DNA of 64,000 nucleotides from Trichomonas vaginalis G3 (Eukaryota; Parabasalia; Trichomonadida; Trichomonadidae): assembly GCF_026262505.1 (NCBI RefSeq), contig NC_067205.1, positions 27,110,556 to 27,174,555 of the forward strand, written 5' to 3'. The notes under the pieces are model-generated. The model did no database searches. It worked only from the letters and a program-made list of their open reading frames with translations, and had not been told where the DNA came from. A program made the translations under genes and the position numbers. Below are positions 62,153 to 64,000 of this stretch, one piece after another (within the stretch, counting starts at the first letter, position 1; each line of letters starts with the position of its first letter).

Positions 62153-62878
62153 TCATATTGATTTGACTTCCTGTTTCTCGGTATCTGTATCATCCGTAAC
62201 TTCGACAATTACTCTATTGATAACTGTTACCTTTGAATCCATATCCAAAATATAGGGTTGACGTGTACGAACCCCATTGTAAATCTCTAAGTGTTTTTCA
62301 TAACAGTAATCATATTCCCATTGATTGAAGATTAGTGTTCCTTTGGGATAGTTGTCGACTTTTGGAATATGTTTCCTTATGTTTTTCAGTCCTCTTTGAA
62401 CATCATCAAAGTCTTCTTTCAAATCGAGTAGGAAACCCTTCCCAATATTCTTTCTAAGCATTTTGATCGTATTTCGGAGTGAATTGAGCCATTCATATCT
62501 TACTGTTAGTCTTCCTGTGAATATGAGGAAAAAATATAGTGCTCTTCCGTATGATGAGAATCTCAAAGGGAAGAAGAAGTTCCAATGAGCTTCTCGATAC
62601 ATGCAATCAAGAACGAGAGGATTTGCTCCAGAATCATAATATAAAGCTGCATAATAGTGTAATTTAATTTCTTTTCCATACGGATCTTCTTTATCACTCG
62701 TATAGTAGCAATCAAAATCTATTCTTTTTAATTCTAACATGTATTTTACAACTTTCCACGGAACTCTAATTTTTTTTCTTCTTTTACTTCTAGGATCTGG
62801 AATGTATCTAAGCACAGAATCCTTGTTCATCTCCGATTCACCGAAATGAAACTTGTATTGGTCCTTCTTATAAGTCAT
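62153..62878 (-). CDS. Unknown protein, copy 2 (intact)
   Basis: An intact 241-residue protein, family not recognised. It has a basic N-terminal region (PDPRSKRRKKIRVPWKVVK), an aromatic middle (REAHWNFFFPLRFSSYGRAL, FFLIFTGRL) that may contact a membrane or a hydrophobic partner, a helical stretch (NTIKMLRKNIGKGFLLDLKE) and an acidic C-terminus (VTDDTDTEKQEVKS). No catalytic motif is evident. It lies between and converges with the TMEM181-like gene. Confidence 0.7.
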   Translation of the reverse strand: MTYKKDQYKFHFGESEMNKDSVLRYIPDPRSKRRKKIRVPWKVVKYMLELKRIDFDCYYTSDKEDPYGKEIKLHYYAALYYDSGANPLVLDCMYREAHWNFFFPLRFSSYGRALYFFLIFTGRLTVRYEWLNSLRNTIKMLRKNIGKGFLLDLKEDFDDVQRGLKNIRKHIPKVDNYPKGTLIFNQWEYDYCYEKHLEIYNGVRTRQPYILDMDSKVTVINRVIVEVTDDTDTEKQEVKSI

Positions 62879-63497
62879 TTAATACTTTTGTTTATCTGAA
62901 AAACTAAAATTTATAAAAACCGCAAAATTGCTCACTGAAATTTTCAATTGCATTTATGTTATAATTTTTTCATAAATGCTTAGAGAAATTTATTTGAAAC
63001 TACTTTTTATTATGTAAATCTGATCGTATTACAACATCTTTGAGGGGAAAAAAATCTTTGGCATATTCAAATTTTATCGTTAAAATTCTTGGATTAATAC
63101 AACTTTTACTTATTGTATTCATCAATTATAGTTCAAATATATCATAAAAATGTTCAATGCTATAATAAAGACTCTGGAATGTGAAATAATATAAGCTTAT
63201 TGAACAAAAAATCATTCAACCAATAATTTTTTTTCACCGAGTACTAATATATTATGATGTTCATAGAATATTGGAATACTATTCACTTCAAATTGATTTA
63301 TGTATTGATCACTTAATTTTTTTATATAGACATATGCATATATGCATATATTCAGTGGAATTGATTATTAGGTGATAAAAAGTTTTATTCATGAAAATAT
63401 TACGATTATAATATAATTTAGTTCGTTAAAATAAAATTTACATCTTTCCCCTAGGATTATGCTTCAAATAAATATTCCTAGCGATCAATATCCACTT
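62879..63497. other. Intergenic within duplication, copy 2
   Basis: AT-rich spacer, the same as 57500-58116 apart from single-base length differences. No gene is seen. Confidence 0.5.
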
Positions 63498-64000
63498 TTA
63501 ATTTATATAGCTCGGCTTTCTAATGTGGACATTGAGCTTTAAATAACTCTTTGTTTTTAAGAAATCAATTAAATCAGCGTTATTAATTGAAGTTGATAAC
63601 CCAGGAATAGAAAAGATTATGTAGTCATCTTGAATGTTTTGTAATGATATAAAACGTCTCTTAGCTTCTCCAACAATTTTCTCTTTTGATGTATTTCTAT
63701 CGCATTGGAAAGAAACAATGAAACCTTTATAGCACAACTCTATATCAATTTTTTCAGAGAGTTCGTGATTTTTAATTGCATCAATTCTTAATTTGACTTC
63801 ATCAAGAGCAGTTATTTTTGGCTTTTTTACAAGATAATCTTTAGATTTATCTTTGCCAAAAGTTTTGAGGAAATCATTAATATCTTCTGGTTCTTTTTGT
63901 TCTTCTTCACAAGATGATGACAATGAGTAATCTTTAGAATTCATTGATGATCCTTGAGCAACCAGGTTAGAATTAGGAGTTCCTGATTGATTCAGGAGTG
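63498..64000 (-). CDS. HEDGH protein, copy 2, C-terminal part only
   Basis: Same as the C-terminal ~165 residues of the 58117-60147 protein (Ser/Glu-rich linker and the alpha/beta end). The frame is still open at the window edge, so the gene continues beyond it. The HEDGH site itself would lie outside the window. Confidence 0.8.
   Translation of the reverse strand, partial: LLNQSGTPNSNLVAQGSSMNSKDYSLSSSCEEEQKEPEDINDFLKTFGKDKSKDYLVKKPKITALDEVKLRIDAIKNHELSEKIDIELCYKGFIVSFQCDRNTSKEKIVGEAKRRFISLQNIQDDYIIFSIPGLSTSINNADLIDFLKTKSYLKLNVHIRKPSYIN

Larger units (their letters stand above)
60704..64000 (+). repeat. Large direct duplication, copy 2 (runs off window)
   Basis: Matches 55326-58620. It continues to the last base of the window, so its full length is unknown. 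Confidence 0.95.

Overview
The window reads as nuclear DNA of a trichomonad parasite, most probably Trichomonas vaginalis or a close relative. The evidence is AT-rich DNA, genes without visible introns on both strands, T-rich initiator-like motifs (TCATTTTT type) a few bases before several start codons, DUF3447-type ankyrin proteins, a cathepsin-L-like protease, a PreA-like dihydropyrimidine dehydrogenase, and a ~20 kb Polinton/Maverick, an element abundant in that genome. Species is inferred from gene content and style, not from a database match.

Layout. 1-1.4 kb: a GC-rich cluster of hairpins built on a 116-bp direct repeat, then an 11-copy 29-bp minisatellite. 1.8-14.6 kb (host): MOK/RCK-type kinase, a surface protein with PATPTP repeats and one in-frame stop, ribosomal protein eL22, an RRM protein with a Ser/Tyr-rich tail, a papain-family protease, a PreA-like flavo/iron-sulfur protein, a frameshifted type I membrane protein, and NAD kinase. 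14.9-34.55 kb: one Polinton with 315/316-bp near-identical terminal inverted repeats and a 6-bp target duplication (GTGATT). It carries capsid, packaging ATPase, fibre-like, KilA-N, integrase and protein-primed DNA polymerase genes, several of them broken. In its middle is a primase/SF3-helicase region bracketed by two inverted arrays of a 111/119-bp repeat whose core resembles the inner end of the Polinton's own termini. 34.8-54.4 kb (host): Rab GTPase, reticulon-like ER protein, WD40 protein, tubulin-tyrosine-ligase-like enzyme, bromodomain-like protein, two DUF3447/ankyrin proteins around an AP-1 sigma subunit, a multi-RRM protein, a YjbQ-family protein and a third ankyrin protein. 54.9-64.0 kb: a direct duplication of at least 3.3 kb carrying a TMEM181-like membrane protein, an unknown protein and a large protein with a possible HEDGH zinc site. 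The two copies differ, where compared, only by small indels.

The host genes are unrelated housekeeping, trafficking, cytoskeletal and surface functions, each with its own promoter; no operons are expected. The most interesting material is the Polinton's inner cassette and repeat arrays, its phage-collar-like fibre gene, the HNH-like insert in its polymerase, the hairpin cluster at the left edge, and the indel-only duplication at the right edge.
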